Assembly: GCF_000585995.1 (NCBI RefSeq)
Contig: NZ_CP007410.1
Span: 1,763,430-1,827,429, forward strand
Length of the DNA stretch: 64,000 bases
Direction of reading: 5' to 3'
Source: Pseudomonas brassicacearum
GTDB taxonomy: Bacteria; Pseudomonadota; Gammaproteobacteria; Pseudomonadales; Pseudomonadaceae
Shown: positions 38,042 to 46,639 of the stretch, one piece after another
How positions within the stretch are numbered: position 1 is the stretch's first letter
Layout: every line of letters starts with the position of its first letter
Notes under the pieces: generated by a model
The model's input: the letters and a program-made list of their open reading frames with translations, nothing else
Database searches by the model: none
Told to the model about the DNA's origin: nothing
Position numbers and translations under genes: made by a program

Positions 38042-39105
38042 ACCCAGAGTTCTGGCGCGGTAAGCGGGTGCTGGTCACCGGCCATACCGGCTTCAAGGGC
38101 AGTTGGCTGACGTTGTGGCTGCAAAGCCTGGGTGCCCAGGTCAGCGGCTTTTCCCTGGACCCGGCCACCAAACCGAGCCTGTTCGAGTTGGCCCAGGTGA
38201 GCGAGGGCATCGATGATAGGCGCGCTGACTTGCGCGACCTAGGCGCCTTGCTCGAAGTGCTCGCAGACGTGCAACCGCAGATTGTCCTGCACCTGGCGGC
38301 CCAACCGCTGGTGCGTGAGGGGTATCGCGATCCGTTGGGTACCTATTCCAGCAATGTCATGGGCACCCTTAACCTGCTCGAAGCGATCCGTCAGATCGGT
38401 GGCGTGCGCGCCTGTGTATTGGTGACCACCGACAAGGTCTACGCCAACCAGGAATGGTTGTGGCCCTATCGCGAAAATGAGCCCTTGGGCGGTCACGATC
38501 CCTACAGCAGCAGCAAGGCCTGCTGCGAATTGCTGGCGCAGTCTTATGCCGCTTCGTTTTTCTCCGCCGATCGTTACGCCGAACACGGCCTGGCCCTGGC
38601 CACGGCCCGAGCCGGAAACGTGCTGGGCGGCGGTGATTTCGCCCCTGAGCGCCTGATTCCGGACGTGCTCAAGGCCTGGTCGGCGGACGAGCCGGTGACG
38701 CTGCGTTATCCACAAGCCGTGCGCCCGTGGCAACACGCCTTGGAGCCGTTGGCCGGTTATCTACAGTTGGCCGCTGGCCTCTATGAGCAGGGGCCGGAAT
38801 TTGCCGGTGCCTGGAACTTCGGCCCTGGCGAAGCCGACATGTGCAGCGTTGGCGAAGTCGTCCAGCTATTGGCCGAGCGCTGGCCGCAAGCGCCCGGCCT
38901 GCGCATCGAACCGAGCGACTTACATGAGGCCGGCTTGCTGCGCCTGGACAGCAGCCGCGCCCGGCAATTGCTGGGTTGGCAGCCGCGCTGGTCGTTGCAG
39001 CAGTGTCTTGCCCAAACCCTTGATTGGCATTTGGCGTGGCAGAACGGCGACGACATGCGCCAGGTCACGCTGGGTCAATTGAATCTGTACCGAGGCACGT
39101 TGTGA
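38023..39105 (+). CDS. rfbG: CDP-glucose 4,6-dehydratase
   Basis: A 360-residue extended SDR enzyme that converts CDP-glucose to CDP-4-keto-6-deoxyglucose. It has the Rossmann motif VTGHTGFKGSWL and the catalytic pair in the YSSSKACCELL segment. The ATG at 38023, eight bases after GGGGAGG, is inside the rfbF 3' end; an ATG at 38032 is also possible. The stop overlaps the next start as GTGA. Confidence 0.95.
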   Translation: MEAMGLNPEFWRGKRVLVTGHTGFKGSWLTLWLQSLGAQVSGFSLDPATKPSLFELAQVSEGIDDRRADLRDLGALLEVLADVQPQIVLHLAAQPLVREGYRDPLGTYSSNVMGTLNLLEAIRQIGGVRACVLVTTDKVYANQEWLWPYRENEPLGGHDPYSSSKACCELLAQSYAASFFSADRYAEHGLALATARAGNVLGGGDFAPERLIPDVLKAWSADEPVTLRYPQAVRPWQHALEPLAGYLQLAAGLYEQGPEFAGAWNFGPGEADMCSVGEVVQLLAERWPQAPGLRIEPSDLHEAGLLRLDSSRARQLLGWQPRWSLQQCLAQTLDWHLAWQNGDDMRQVTLGQLNLYRGTL

Positions 39106-39662
39106 GCGAGTTCGCATTGAAGGCATTGCCGCTGGCCGGCTTGTTCAGCGTCCAGCACAAGCGCTTCGAAGACCAGCGCGGACATTTCGCCCGGTTGTTC
39201 TGCGAAGGCAGCCTGAGCGCGTTCGGCCAGCCGTTTCATATCCGCCAGATCAACCATTCCTGCACCCGTGAGCGGGGCAGCGTGCGTGGCCTCCATTATC
39301 AGAACGCAGCACAACCGGAAGCCAAGCTGATCACCTGCCTGCGCGGTGAAGTCTGGGACGTGGCCGTGGATCTACGACCCGATTCCGAAACATTCCTGCA
39401 TTGGCATGCCGAGCAGTTGAAGGCGGGTGATGGCCGCAGCCTGTTGATCCCGGCCGGGTTTGCCCATGGGTTTCAGACCCTGACCGACGATGCCGAGCTG
39501 CTTTACTTGCATAGCGCCGACTACGCCCCGGAGCATGAGGGCGGCCTGTCGGTGAATGATCCGCGGCTGGCGATTGCCTGGCCGCTGCCTGTCAATAATC
39601 TGTCGGCCCGGGACAGCAGCCATCCCCTGCTCGACGAGCGTTTCGTTGGAGTGTCTTTATGA
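39102..39662 (+). CDS. dTDP-4-dehydrorhamnose 3,5-epimerase family protein
   Basis: A 186-residue RmlC-type cupin epimerase: FEDQRGHFARLF at the start, INHSCTRERGSVRGLHYQ with the catalytic histidine, and FAHGFQTLTDDAELLY. In this operon it would act on the CDP-4-keto-6-deoxyglucose made by RfbG, epimerising C3 and/or C5. The GTG at 39102 overlaps the rfbG stop, and the stop overlaps the next ATG, so translation is likely coupled. Confidence 0.9.
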   Translation: MSEFALKALPLAGLFSVQHKRFEDQRGHFARLFCEGSLSAFGQPFHIRQINHSCTRERGSVRGLHYQNAAQPEAKLITCLRGEVWDVAVDLRPDSETFLHWHAEQLKAGDGRSLLIPAGFAHGFQTLTDDAELLYLHSADYAPEHEGGLSVNDPRLAIAWPLPVNNLSARDSSHPLLDERFVGVSL

Positions 39663-40885
39663 ATTGCCGAGGTTGCGGGACTGCCCTGGCGTTGCCACTG
39701 ATTGACCTTGGTACATCGCCACCTTCCAACGCCTATGTGAAGGCCGATCAGTTGGAGCAGGCTGAGCAATGGGTACCGCTCAAGGTCGCCGTGTGCCAGG
39801 AATGCTGGTTGGTGCAGACCGAAGACTACACTCGCGCCGACAGCCTGTTCGACGCCGAATATGCCTATTTCAGTTCGTTCTCCAGCACCTGGTTGACCCA
39901 TGCCGAGCGCTACGTGGCCGAAATGGTCGAGCGCTTCGATCTGAACGCCGACAGCCGTGTGGTGGAAATCGCCGCCAACGACGGTTACCTGTTGCAGTTC
40001 GTAGCCAGGCGCGGCATCCCGTGCCTGGGGGTCGAGCCGACCAGTAGCACCGCCGAGGCGGCTCGCGCCAAAGGCCTGGAGATTCGCGAACTGTTCTTTG
40101 GCCGCGAAACGGCTTTGCAATTGAAGAGCGAAGGCTGGGCTGCCGATCTGATGGCGGCCAATAATGTGCTGGCCCATGTGCCGGACATCAATGATTTCCT
40201 CGCCGGTTTCGCCACGCTGCTGAAACCAACGGGGGTGGCCACGTTCGAGTTTCCACAGCTACTGACGCTGATGGCCGGGCAGCAGTTCGATACGCTCTAT
40301 CATGAACACTTTTCCTACCTGTCGCTCACGGCGGTGCAGACCCTGTGTGAGCGCAATGGCCTGGAGGTGTTCGACGTCAGCCAACTGTCGACCCACGGCG
40401 GTTCGTTGCGGGTGTTTGTGCAGCGTGCCGATGGTATTCGTCGTCCGGTACAGGTCACGGTACAACGGCAATTGCAGGCTGAGCTGGATGCGGGCGTGAA
40501 AACCGCCGCGTACTACGCCACCCTGGCGCCGGCTGCCGAGGCCATCAAGCATGGCTTGCTGCGCTTTCTGTTGCAGGCCAAGGCCGATGGCAAGCGTGTG
40601 GTCGGTTATGGCGCGGCGGCCAAGGGCAACACGTTGCTCAACTACGCTGGGGTCAAGCCTGACCTGCTGGCCTGGGTGGCGGACGCCAACCCGCACAAAC
40701 AGGGCAAGTATTTGCCGGGCAGCCGGATTCCCATCGTGTCGCCCGAGCGTATCGCGGCAGAGAAACCCGATTACGTTCTCGTCCTTCCCTGGAACTTGCT
40801 GAGCGAAGTCAGCCAACAGTTGGCTGAGGTTCGCCAATGGGGCGGGCAATTCGTCATCGCGGTGCCTGAGTTGACGGTGCTATGA
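39659..40885 (+). CDS. Sugar C-methyltransferase (NovU/TylC3-like)
   Basis: A 408-residue SAM-dependent enzyme with three parts: an N-terminal zinc-binding domain (CRGCG at 3-7 and CQEC near 40), a Rossmann methyltransferase domain (VVEIAANDGYLLQF) and a C-terminal domain with VVGYGAAAKGNTLLNY. This is the architecture of deoxysugar C-methyltransferases that add a methyl to C3 of 4-keto sugars. It should give a branched CDP-sugar in this pathway. ATGA overlap with the upstream gene. Confidence 0.9.
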   Translation: MNCRGCGTALALPLIDLGTSPPSNAYVKADQLEQAEQWVPLKVAVCQECWLVQTEDYTRADSLFDAEYAYFSSFSSTWLTHAERYVAEMVERFDLNADSRVVEIAANDGYLLQFVARRGIPCLGVEPTSSTAEAARAKGLEIRELFFGRETALQLKSEGWAADLMAANNVLAHVPDINDFLAGFATLLKPTGVATFEFPQLLTLMAGQQFDTLYHEHFSYLSLTAVQTLCERNGLEVFDVSQLSTHGGSLRVFVQRADGIRRPVQVTVQRQLQAELDAGVKTAAYYATLAPAAEAIKHGLLRFLLQAKADGKRVVGYGAAAKGNTLLNYAGVKPDLLAWVADANPHKQGKYLPGSRIPIVSPERIAAEKPDYVLVLPWNLLSEVSQQLAEVRQWGGQFVIAVPELTVL

Positions 40886-41739
40886 AGGTTTTAGTGACCG
40901 GTGCCACCGGATTTGTCGGCCGTCATCTGGTTGCGGCCTTGCTCGCTCGCGGTTGCCAGGTTCGAGCCGTCGCGCGCCGGGTGGAGCCGGCCAGAGCATT
41001 GCCCTGGTTCGACCAAGTTGAATTCGTCGCGACCGATGTCCACGCGGAAGAACTGGACGTCGTTGCGTTGACCGAGGGGGTCGATGCCTTGGCGCATCTG
41101 GCGTGGCCGGGACTGCCAAATTACCAGGCACTGTTTCATTTCGAACACAACTTGATGGCCGACTATCAGTTCATCAAACAGGCCGTCCTGGCGGGGGTCG
41201 GGCAGGTGCTGGTGACTGGCACCTGTTTCGAATACGGCCTGCAAAGCGGGCCACTCGACGAACAGACTGCGCCGCAACCGGCCAACCCTTACGGGTTGGC
41301 AAAAAATACCTTGCGCCTGTTTCTTGAACACCTGCAACGCGAGCACCCGTTTACCCTGCAATGGGCACGTTTGTTCTACCTGCATGGTGCCGGCCAGAAC
41401 CCCAGCAGCCTGCTCGCGGCGCTGGACCGGGCCATCGATGCCCAAGCCTCGGTATTCGATATGTCCGGGGGCGAGCAACTGCGCGATTATCTGGCAATCG
41501 AAACAGCCACTGCTTATCTGGCGAGTCTGCTGTCGCGGCGCGAATTCAATGGTGTCGTCAATTGCTCAAGTGGCGAACCGGTGTCGGTTCGCGCGCTTGT
41601 AGAAGCGCGGCTGCGTGAGCGTGGCGCGGCCATTCGCCTGAACCTGGGCCATTATCCCTATCCGACTCACGAACCCATGGCGTTCTGGGGCGTGGCCGAA
41701 CGTTTGCACACCTTGTTGGGAGCCGAACATGATGCGTGA
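40882..41739 (+). CDS. NAD-dependent epimerase/dehydratase family protein, probable 4-ketoreductase
   Basis: A 285-residue SDR protein with VTGATGFVGRHL at the N-terminus and an active-site tyrosine in NPYGLAKN. It most likely reduces the 4-keto group of the C-methylated CDP-sugar and completes the pathway, although an epimerase role is possible. It is not a PseB: it lacks the PseB sequence pattern and is shorter. ATGA overlap with the methyltransferase before it; the next gene overlaps its end by 11 bases. Confidence 0.85.
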   Translation: MKVLVTGATGFVGRHLVAALLARGCQVRAVARRVEPARALPWFDQVEFVATDVHAEELDVVALTEGVDALAHLAWPGLPNYQALFHFEHNLMADYQFIKQAVLAGVGQVLVTGTCFEYGLQSGPLDEQTAPQPANPYGLAKNTLRLFLEHLQREHPFTLQWARLFYLHGAGQNPSSLLAALDRAIDAQASVFDMSGGEQLRDYLAIETATAYLASLLSRREFNGVVNCSSGEPVSVRALVEARLRERGAAIRLNLGHYPYPTHEPMAFWGVAERLHTLLGAEHDA

Positions 41740-42799
41740 GCTGTACCGGGCCACCGGCCTTCCGGTTCTGCAGAACCGTACCTTCGCCGATGAGCAGTCG
41801 GCCAGAGCCTCGGCGAGTGCCGATATGGTCCTGGTCCAGGACGAAGTGAGTGGGTTGGTTTTCAATCGGGCATTCGATGCGGACAAACTCAGCTATGACA
41901 GCGATTACCAGAATGAACAGGCTCATTCCGGTCAGTTCCAGCAGCATCTCGCTGACGTGGAAGGCGTCATCGCCCGGCATTTCAGCGGCCAGGAACTGAT
42001 CGAAGTCGGTTGTGGCAAAGGCTATTTCCTGGAGCTGCTCAAAGAGCGCGGCTATGCCATCACCGGCATCGACCCGGCTTATGAAGGCGACAATGCTGAC
42101 GTGATCAAGGCTCCGTTCACCCGCGATCTAGGCCTGTCGGCTGACGCGGTGGTGCTGCGTCACGTGCTGGAGCATATCCAGGACCCGGTGGCGTTTCTTG
42201 CTGAAATTGCAGCGGCCAATCGAGGCGGCCAGATTTACATCGAAGTGCCGTGCCTGGACTGGATCCTGGAGCATCGTGCCTGGTTCGACCTGTTCTACGA
42301 GCACGTCAATTATTTCCGCCTCGATGACCTACGCCGGATGTTCGGTACGGTACATGAGGCCGGGCACCTGTTCGGCGGTCAGTACCTGTACATCGTCGCT
42401 GACCTGGCCACGTTGCGCCTGAAGCCGGAACAGCCCGTTCCAGCCTTGCAATTGCCCGACGAATTCACCGCCAGTCTCGGGCGGGCGGTGCAGATCATCC
42501 AAGCTTCGCCGCGGCAGGGTTCGGCGATCTGGGGGGCATCCTCCAAGGGTGTGATCTATTCGCTGTTCCTGCAACGAGCCGGTGTCGCAGTGGACTGCGT
42601 GGTGGATATCAATCCTGCCAAGCAGGGACGGTATCTGCCGTTGAGTGGTGTGCGGGTTTCCTCGCCCGAGGAGGCGATGGGTGCTCTGCCTGAAGGGGCG
42701 CATGTTTTTGTAATGAATTCCAATTACCTCGAAGAGATCAAGCGGATGACCGGTGGGCGCTACGTCTACCACGCCGTTGACAGCGCTTCGTTCCAATAA
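41729..42799 (+). CDS. SAM-dependent methyltransferase
   Basis: A 356-residue protein with a Rossmann domain (LIEVGCGKGYFLELLKERGY) and a C-terminal region (IWGASSKGVIYSLFLQRAG, PAKQGRYLPLSG) like that of the C-methyltransferase two genes upstream, but without an obvious cysteine cluster. It could methylate a second position of the sugar or act after transfer. The ATG at 41729 lies inside the end of the preceding gene. Confidence 0.85.
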   Translation: MMRELYRATGLPVLQNRTFADEQSARASASADMVLVQDEVSGLVFNRAFDADKLSYDSDYQNEQAHSGQFQQHLADVEGVIARHFSGQELIEVGCGKGYFLELLKERGYAITGIDPAYEGDNADVIKAPFTRDLGLSADAVVLRHVLEHIQDPVAFLAEIAAANRGGQIYIEVPCLDWILEHRAWFDLFYEHVNYFRLDDLRRMFGTVHEAGHLFGGQYLYIVADLATLRLKPEQPVPALQLPDEFTASLGRAVQIIQASPRQGSAIWGASSKGVIYSLFLQRAGVAVDCVVDINPAKQGRYLPLSGVRVSSPEEAMGALPEGAHVFVMNSNYLEEIKRMTGGRYVYHAVDSASFQ

Positions 42800-42814
42800 C
42801 CGCGAGATTCGAAA

Positions 42815-43552
42815 ATGACAGACAACACTATCCATAAAGCTTTCGAAGCCCAATGCCAGACCGAAATCGCCGGTCAAGGCCAAGACCAGAAACTCGTTGG
42901 CTTGGCCAAGGAGTTTTTCAACGAATCGGCGCGCCACAAGTACAGCTACCATTTTTCCTGGATGGGCCGGCCGATCATCCAGTTGCCCCAGGACATGATG
43001 GCGATGCAGGAATTGATCTGGCAGATCAAGCCTGACCTGATCATCGAATGCGGCATCGCCCACGGCGGTTCGATCATTTATTACGCCTCGTTGCTGGAGC
43101 TGCAGGGCCATGGCGAAGTGCTGGGCATTGACCTGGATATCCGTCCCCATAACCGTGAAGCCATCGAGAGCCACCCGATGAGCAAGCGCATCTCGATGAT
43201 CGAAGGTTCGAGCATCGATCCGGCCATCGCCGAGCAGGTCCATGCAGCGGCCAAGGGCAAGAAAGTCATCCTGGTGCTCGATTCCAACCACACCCATGAC
43301 CATGTGCTCGAAGAGCTGCGCCTATACGCGCCGCTGGTTTCGGTGGGCAGCTATTGCGTAGTGATGGACACGGTAGTGGAAGACATGCCGGCGGACTTTT
43401 TCCCGGACCGTCCATGGGGCCCGGGCGACAACCCGAAAACCGCAGTATGGAAATACCTTGAAGAAAATGGTGACTTCGAAATCGACCGGCAGTTGCAGAA
43501 CAAGCTGCTGATCACCGTCGCACCGGATGGCTATCTGCGTCGGGTTCGTTAA
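42815..43552 (+). CDS. Cephalosporin hydroxylase (CmcI) family protein, probable sugar O-methyltransferase
   Basis: A 245-residue protein with IIECGIAHGGSIIYYASLLE (SAM-binding loop), VLGIDLDIRPHNR and VLDSNHTHDHVLEELRLYAPLV, the CmcI pattern. Related enzymes O-methylate rhamnose in glycolipids and polysaccharides. Its place among the sugar genes suggests O-methylation of the flagellin glycan. It follows the upstream gene by 15 bp. Confidence 0.85.
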   Translation: MTDNTIHKAFEAQCQTEIAGQGQDQKLVGLAKEFFNESARHKYSYHFSWMGRPIIQLPQDMMAMQELIWQIKPDLIIECGIAHGGSIIYYASLLELQGHGEVLGIDLDIRPHNREAIESHPMSKRISMIEGSSIDPAIAEQVHAAAKGKKVILVLDSNHTHDHVLEELRLYAPLVSVGSYCVVMDTVVEDMPADFFPDRPWGPGDNPKTAVWKYLEENGDFEIDRQLQNKLLITVAPDGYLRRVR

Positions 43553-43603
43553 TCCATCCGTTTCAAGTCATTGGCGTCTGGCAGGTTGTGGGGACTAGGA
43601 AAT

Positions 43604-46537
43604 ATGCAGGTTCGAAATATGCTTCAAAGCAACGAGGCACCGCTGAGCGAGCGGTTCACCGTGGTGGTCATCTCCCACAACCGCAGCGCATTCCTGCGCC
43701 GTACATTGCATTACTACAGCAGCTATCCGTGCTCGGTGCTGGTGCTTGATTCGTCGGTTGAGCGCGATGAGCAAATCCCCCGGGATTTTCCGTCGGTCGA
43801 TTATCGCCATCTGCCTCAGTTCACTTATAAAGGGCTTCAGGAAAAACTCACCTATGGTGTCAACGAGGTCAGGACGCCTTACATGGTGTTCGCCGCCGAT
43901 GATGATTTTCTACTGCACGATGCACTGACCGAATCGGTAGAGTTTCTCGAGGCCAACCCCGACTACGGCCTGTGCCATGGCTACGGGATCATGTATCTGT
44001 CCTGCGCGACCGAGGTGAATTACTTCCGTCGCGATCGCAAGGTGCATGAGGATTACGACAGCGAACTGGCCGAGGACCGTGTGATCCGTTTCATGGATCA
44101 ATTCCTGCCGCCGTTCTATGCCGTGACCCGCACTGACCTGCTGCAACAGTGGTACGGCATGCTGCCGCCAGGGACCAGTTTCGAGTGGCAGGAAATCGGC
44201 CATACTTTTTACCTGTTGGCCTGCGCCAAGGCGCGGATCCTGCCAATTCCGTTCGCCGTCCGCGAACTCAACTACGGCGGTTCAGAGCACAACACCAACG
44301 TGTTGACCGTGCTCAGCTACAAAGATGCAAAAAGTGTCGCCGAGCGAGAGCAATTCGCCGAGTTCCTGGCGTCCCTTCCGACACCGCTGCGCGAGCAGGC
44401 TCCGGGGCGGATCAAGCAGATTGCTCTGGACAGCTTCGCGGCCATGGCTGACTGCCTGCTGCAGGGACGCTCACTCAAAGGCACACAGATCATTCGTTCC
44501 GCATGGTTGGAGGCCGGTGGCGAGCCTGTCCGTTCGTTTGGCCCGCAGCAATTTGTCGAGATGCCTTTTTACAACAAGCGGGTATTCGATCTCTTGACCG
44601 AGTTTGAATTCCTGTTGCATGCCATGCCAGCCGGTCGTCTGCAGCTTCAGCAGTTGGAAGGCATTCTGCTGCGCCAACATGAACTGATGCGCGTGCAGCC
44701 CAACGATAACGAGCGCACCTTGCGCAGCCGTTTGTGGGAAGCCCAAGGTCTCTATGCGTTCAACCGTACCGTGGTCAAACGCTTGGCCGAATCGTTGAAA
44801 ACCAGTGAAGAACCTGATGAGGCGATGAAGTTGCAGGCCTGGGCGGAGCGGCTGGACTCGGTGCCGGGGCAGCAGGATCGCCGGTTGCTGGAAAACATGC
44901 ACTCTGGTCGTCTATTGAGCTGGCTTGAAGCGCGCAACCCGGACGCACAACAGCTCGCTTCCATCGCTGCTCATCTGTCCGAGCATCAGGGCGGACCGCG
45001 CTTTGGCATTCTGCTGTTGGACCTGGATGCTGACATGTTCAAGCTGCAGGCTACTTTCGACAGCTTGGTCAGCGGCCATGGCAAAGCTTTCAACGTAGTG
45101 GTGTTCACCACCGGCGACCTGCCGGCGACCACTACCGTGCGTGATACGGTGCACTTCGTCAAAGTCAGCACCACCAATTATGTCGAGCGCATCAATCAGA
45201 TCATCGGGCAGTCGACTGCTGACTGGATGGTGCTGGCCGAGGCCGGTGACCAGTTCACCCCGAGCGGCCTGTTGCGCGCCAGCCTCGAGCTGATCGGTGC
45301 CGACGGCGTGCGCGCGGTGGCCATGGATGAAATCCAGCGCAAGGCTGACGGCAGCCTCACCGACGTGTTCCGCCCGGGCGTCAACCTCGATCTGCTGCAA
45401 TCGGTGCCCTCGTTGATGGCTCGTCACTGGCTGATTCGTCGTGATGTGCTGGTCCAGGCTCGCGGCTTTACCGCTGAATACACCCAGGCCCTGGAACTGG
45501 ATCTGCTGTTGCGCCTGATTGAAGACGCAGGATTGGCCGGCCTGGCACACCTGGCCGAGCCGTTGCTGATCTGCAATGCTCCGGCGGAAGAGGAAAAGCC
45601 CCAGGAGCGTCAGGTACTGACGCGCCACCTGGCCGCCCGCGGCTATCGCGCCCAGGTCACCTCGGCGCTACCGCTGACATACCAGATCGATTACCAGCAT
45701 GCCGAGCGGCCACTGGCGTCGATCATTCTCGAGAGTCGAGACAATTTTGAGCAGGTGCAGCGTGCGCTGGTCAGCGTGCTGCAACGCACCCGCTACCATC
45801 GGCATGAAATATTGGTCGCCGATAACCACAGCCAATCCGAGGAACTGGCTCAGTGGCTCGATAGCCTGGAAGGCAAGGGCGAGCGGATCCGTATTCTGCG
45901 CAGCGACCGGCGCCTCAGTGCGTCGGCCCTGTACAACTGGGCGAGCGCGCAGGCCAAGGGCGAGTACCTGGTGCTATTGTCGGCCGAAGTGCAAGTGATC
46001 AATGCCAACTGGCTCGACAGCCTGCTCAATCAGGCCCAACGGCCCGAGGTGGGGATTGTCGGCAGTAAGCAAATGGATAACCGTGGTATCACCACGCAGG
46101 CTGGGCTGGTGCTGAAGCCCGATGGCAGGGTGGCCTCGGTGTTCGTTGGCGAACGCAAGGACGCCAAGGGCTATCTCAACGGCCATCAGGCGGAGCAGAA
46201 CCACTCGGCGGTGTCTGGTGCTTGCCTGATGATTCGCAAGGACCTGTTCGAAGCCGTGGGCGGCCTGGACGAAGAACATTTCGCCGAAGCCCTAGCCGAC
46301 ATCGACCTGTGCCTGAAAGCGGCTGACGCGGGCTACCTCACCGTCTGGACGCCCCAGGCCCAGATGCTGCATCCAGGTTCATTTGCCGAGGCGCCTCAGG
46401 CGACCGGCGCCCTGCACGACAAGTGGCAAGCGCGCTTCGAGCACGACACCGTTCGCAATCCCAACCTGGCCCTGACCGACACTGGCTTCGCGCTGGGCAC
46501 TGCCACTGCGGTGGATTGGTCGCGGTTGCTTGCATAG
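43604..46537 (+). CDS. Large glycosyltransferase with TIGR00180-type N-domain
   Basis: A 977-residue protein. The N-terminal domain (FTVVVISHNRSAFLRRTLHYYSS, with AADDDFLLHDAL) resembles the TIGR00180 glycosyltransferase family; a helical middle (about 240-450) follows. Residues about 588-975 are a GT2-like module (PLASIILESRDN at about 703) similar in order and sequence to residues 455-845 of the 1190-residue transferase at 33453. The ATG at 43604 with AGGAA upstream is preferred to the TTG at 43571. A role in extending the flagellin glycan is likely. Confidence 0.85.
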   Translation: MQVRNMLQSNEAPLSERFTVVVISHNRSAFLRRTLHYYSSYPCSVLVLDSSVERDEQIPRDFPSVDYRHLPQFTYKGLQEKLTYGVNEVRTPYMVFAADDDFLLHDALTESVEFLEANPDYGLCHGYGIMYLSCATEVNYFRRDRKVHEDYDSELAEDRVIRFMDQFLPPFYAVTRTDLLQQWYGMLPPGTSFEWQEIGHTFYLLACAKARILPIPFAVRELNYGGSEHNTNVLTVLSYKDAKSVAEREQFAEFLASLPTPLREQAPGRIKQIALDSFAAMADCLLQGRSLKGTQIIRSAWLEAGGEPVRSFGPQQFVEMPFYNKRVFDLLTEFEFLLHAMPAGRLQLQQLEGILLRQHELMRVQPNDNERTLRSRLWEAQGLYAFNRTVVKRLAESLKTSEEPDEAMKLQAWAERLDSVPGQQDRRLLENMHSGRLLSWLEARNPDAQQLASIAAHLSEHQGGPRFGILLLDLDADMFKLQATFDSLVSGHGKAFNVVVFTTGDLPATTTVRDTVHFVKVSTTNYVERINQIIGQSTADWMVLAEAGDQFTPSGLLRASLELIGADGVRAVAMDEIQRKADGSLTDVFRPGVNLDLLQSVPSLMARHWLIRRDVLVQARGFTAEYTQALELDLLLRLIEDAGLAGLAHLAEPLLICNAPAEEEKPQERQVLTRHLAARGYRAQVTSALPLTYQIDYQHAERPLASIILESRDNFEQVQRALVSVLQRTRYHRHEILVADNHSQSEELAQWLDSLEGKGERIRILRSDRRLSASALYNWASAQAKGEYLVLLSAEVQVINANWLDSLLNQAQRPEVGIVGSKQMDNRGITTQAGLVLKPDGRVASVFVGERKDAKGYLNGHQAEQNHSAVSGACLMIRKDLFEAVGGLDEEHFAEALADIDLCLKAADAGYLTVWTPQAQMLHPGSFAEAPQATGALHDKWQARFEHDTVRNPNLALTDTGFALGTATAVDWSRLLA

Positions 46538-46596
46538 GTTTGGCTGTTCAAAAAGGATTCAATGTATGGTCAATGACAAACGGAATTTCAAAAAAT

Positions 46597-46608
46597 CGTG
46601 CATGCACG
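46597..46608. other. 12-bp palindrome upstream of pseC
   Basis: CGTGCATGCACG is a perfect palindrome in the AT-rich 102-bp spacer 46538-46639. The spacer may hold a promoter or mark a junction between the CDP-sugar and pseudaminic acid genes; neither is proven. Confidence 0.4.
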
Positions 46609-46639
46609 GGTTGCCTACCTCATACGTTGAGTCTCAATT

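Noticed and set aside
40882..41739. The SDR gene considered as the missing pseB
   Set aside because: It is about 285 residues, has the usual active-site tyrosine in YGLAK, and lacks the start pattern and length of PseB. It fits the CDP-sugar operon by overlapping start and stop codons.
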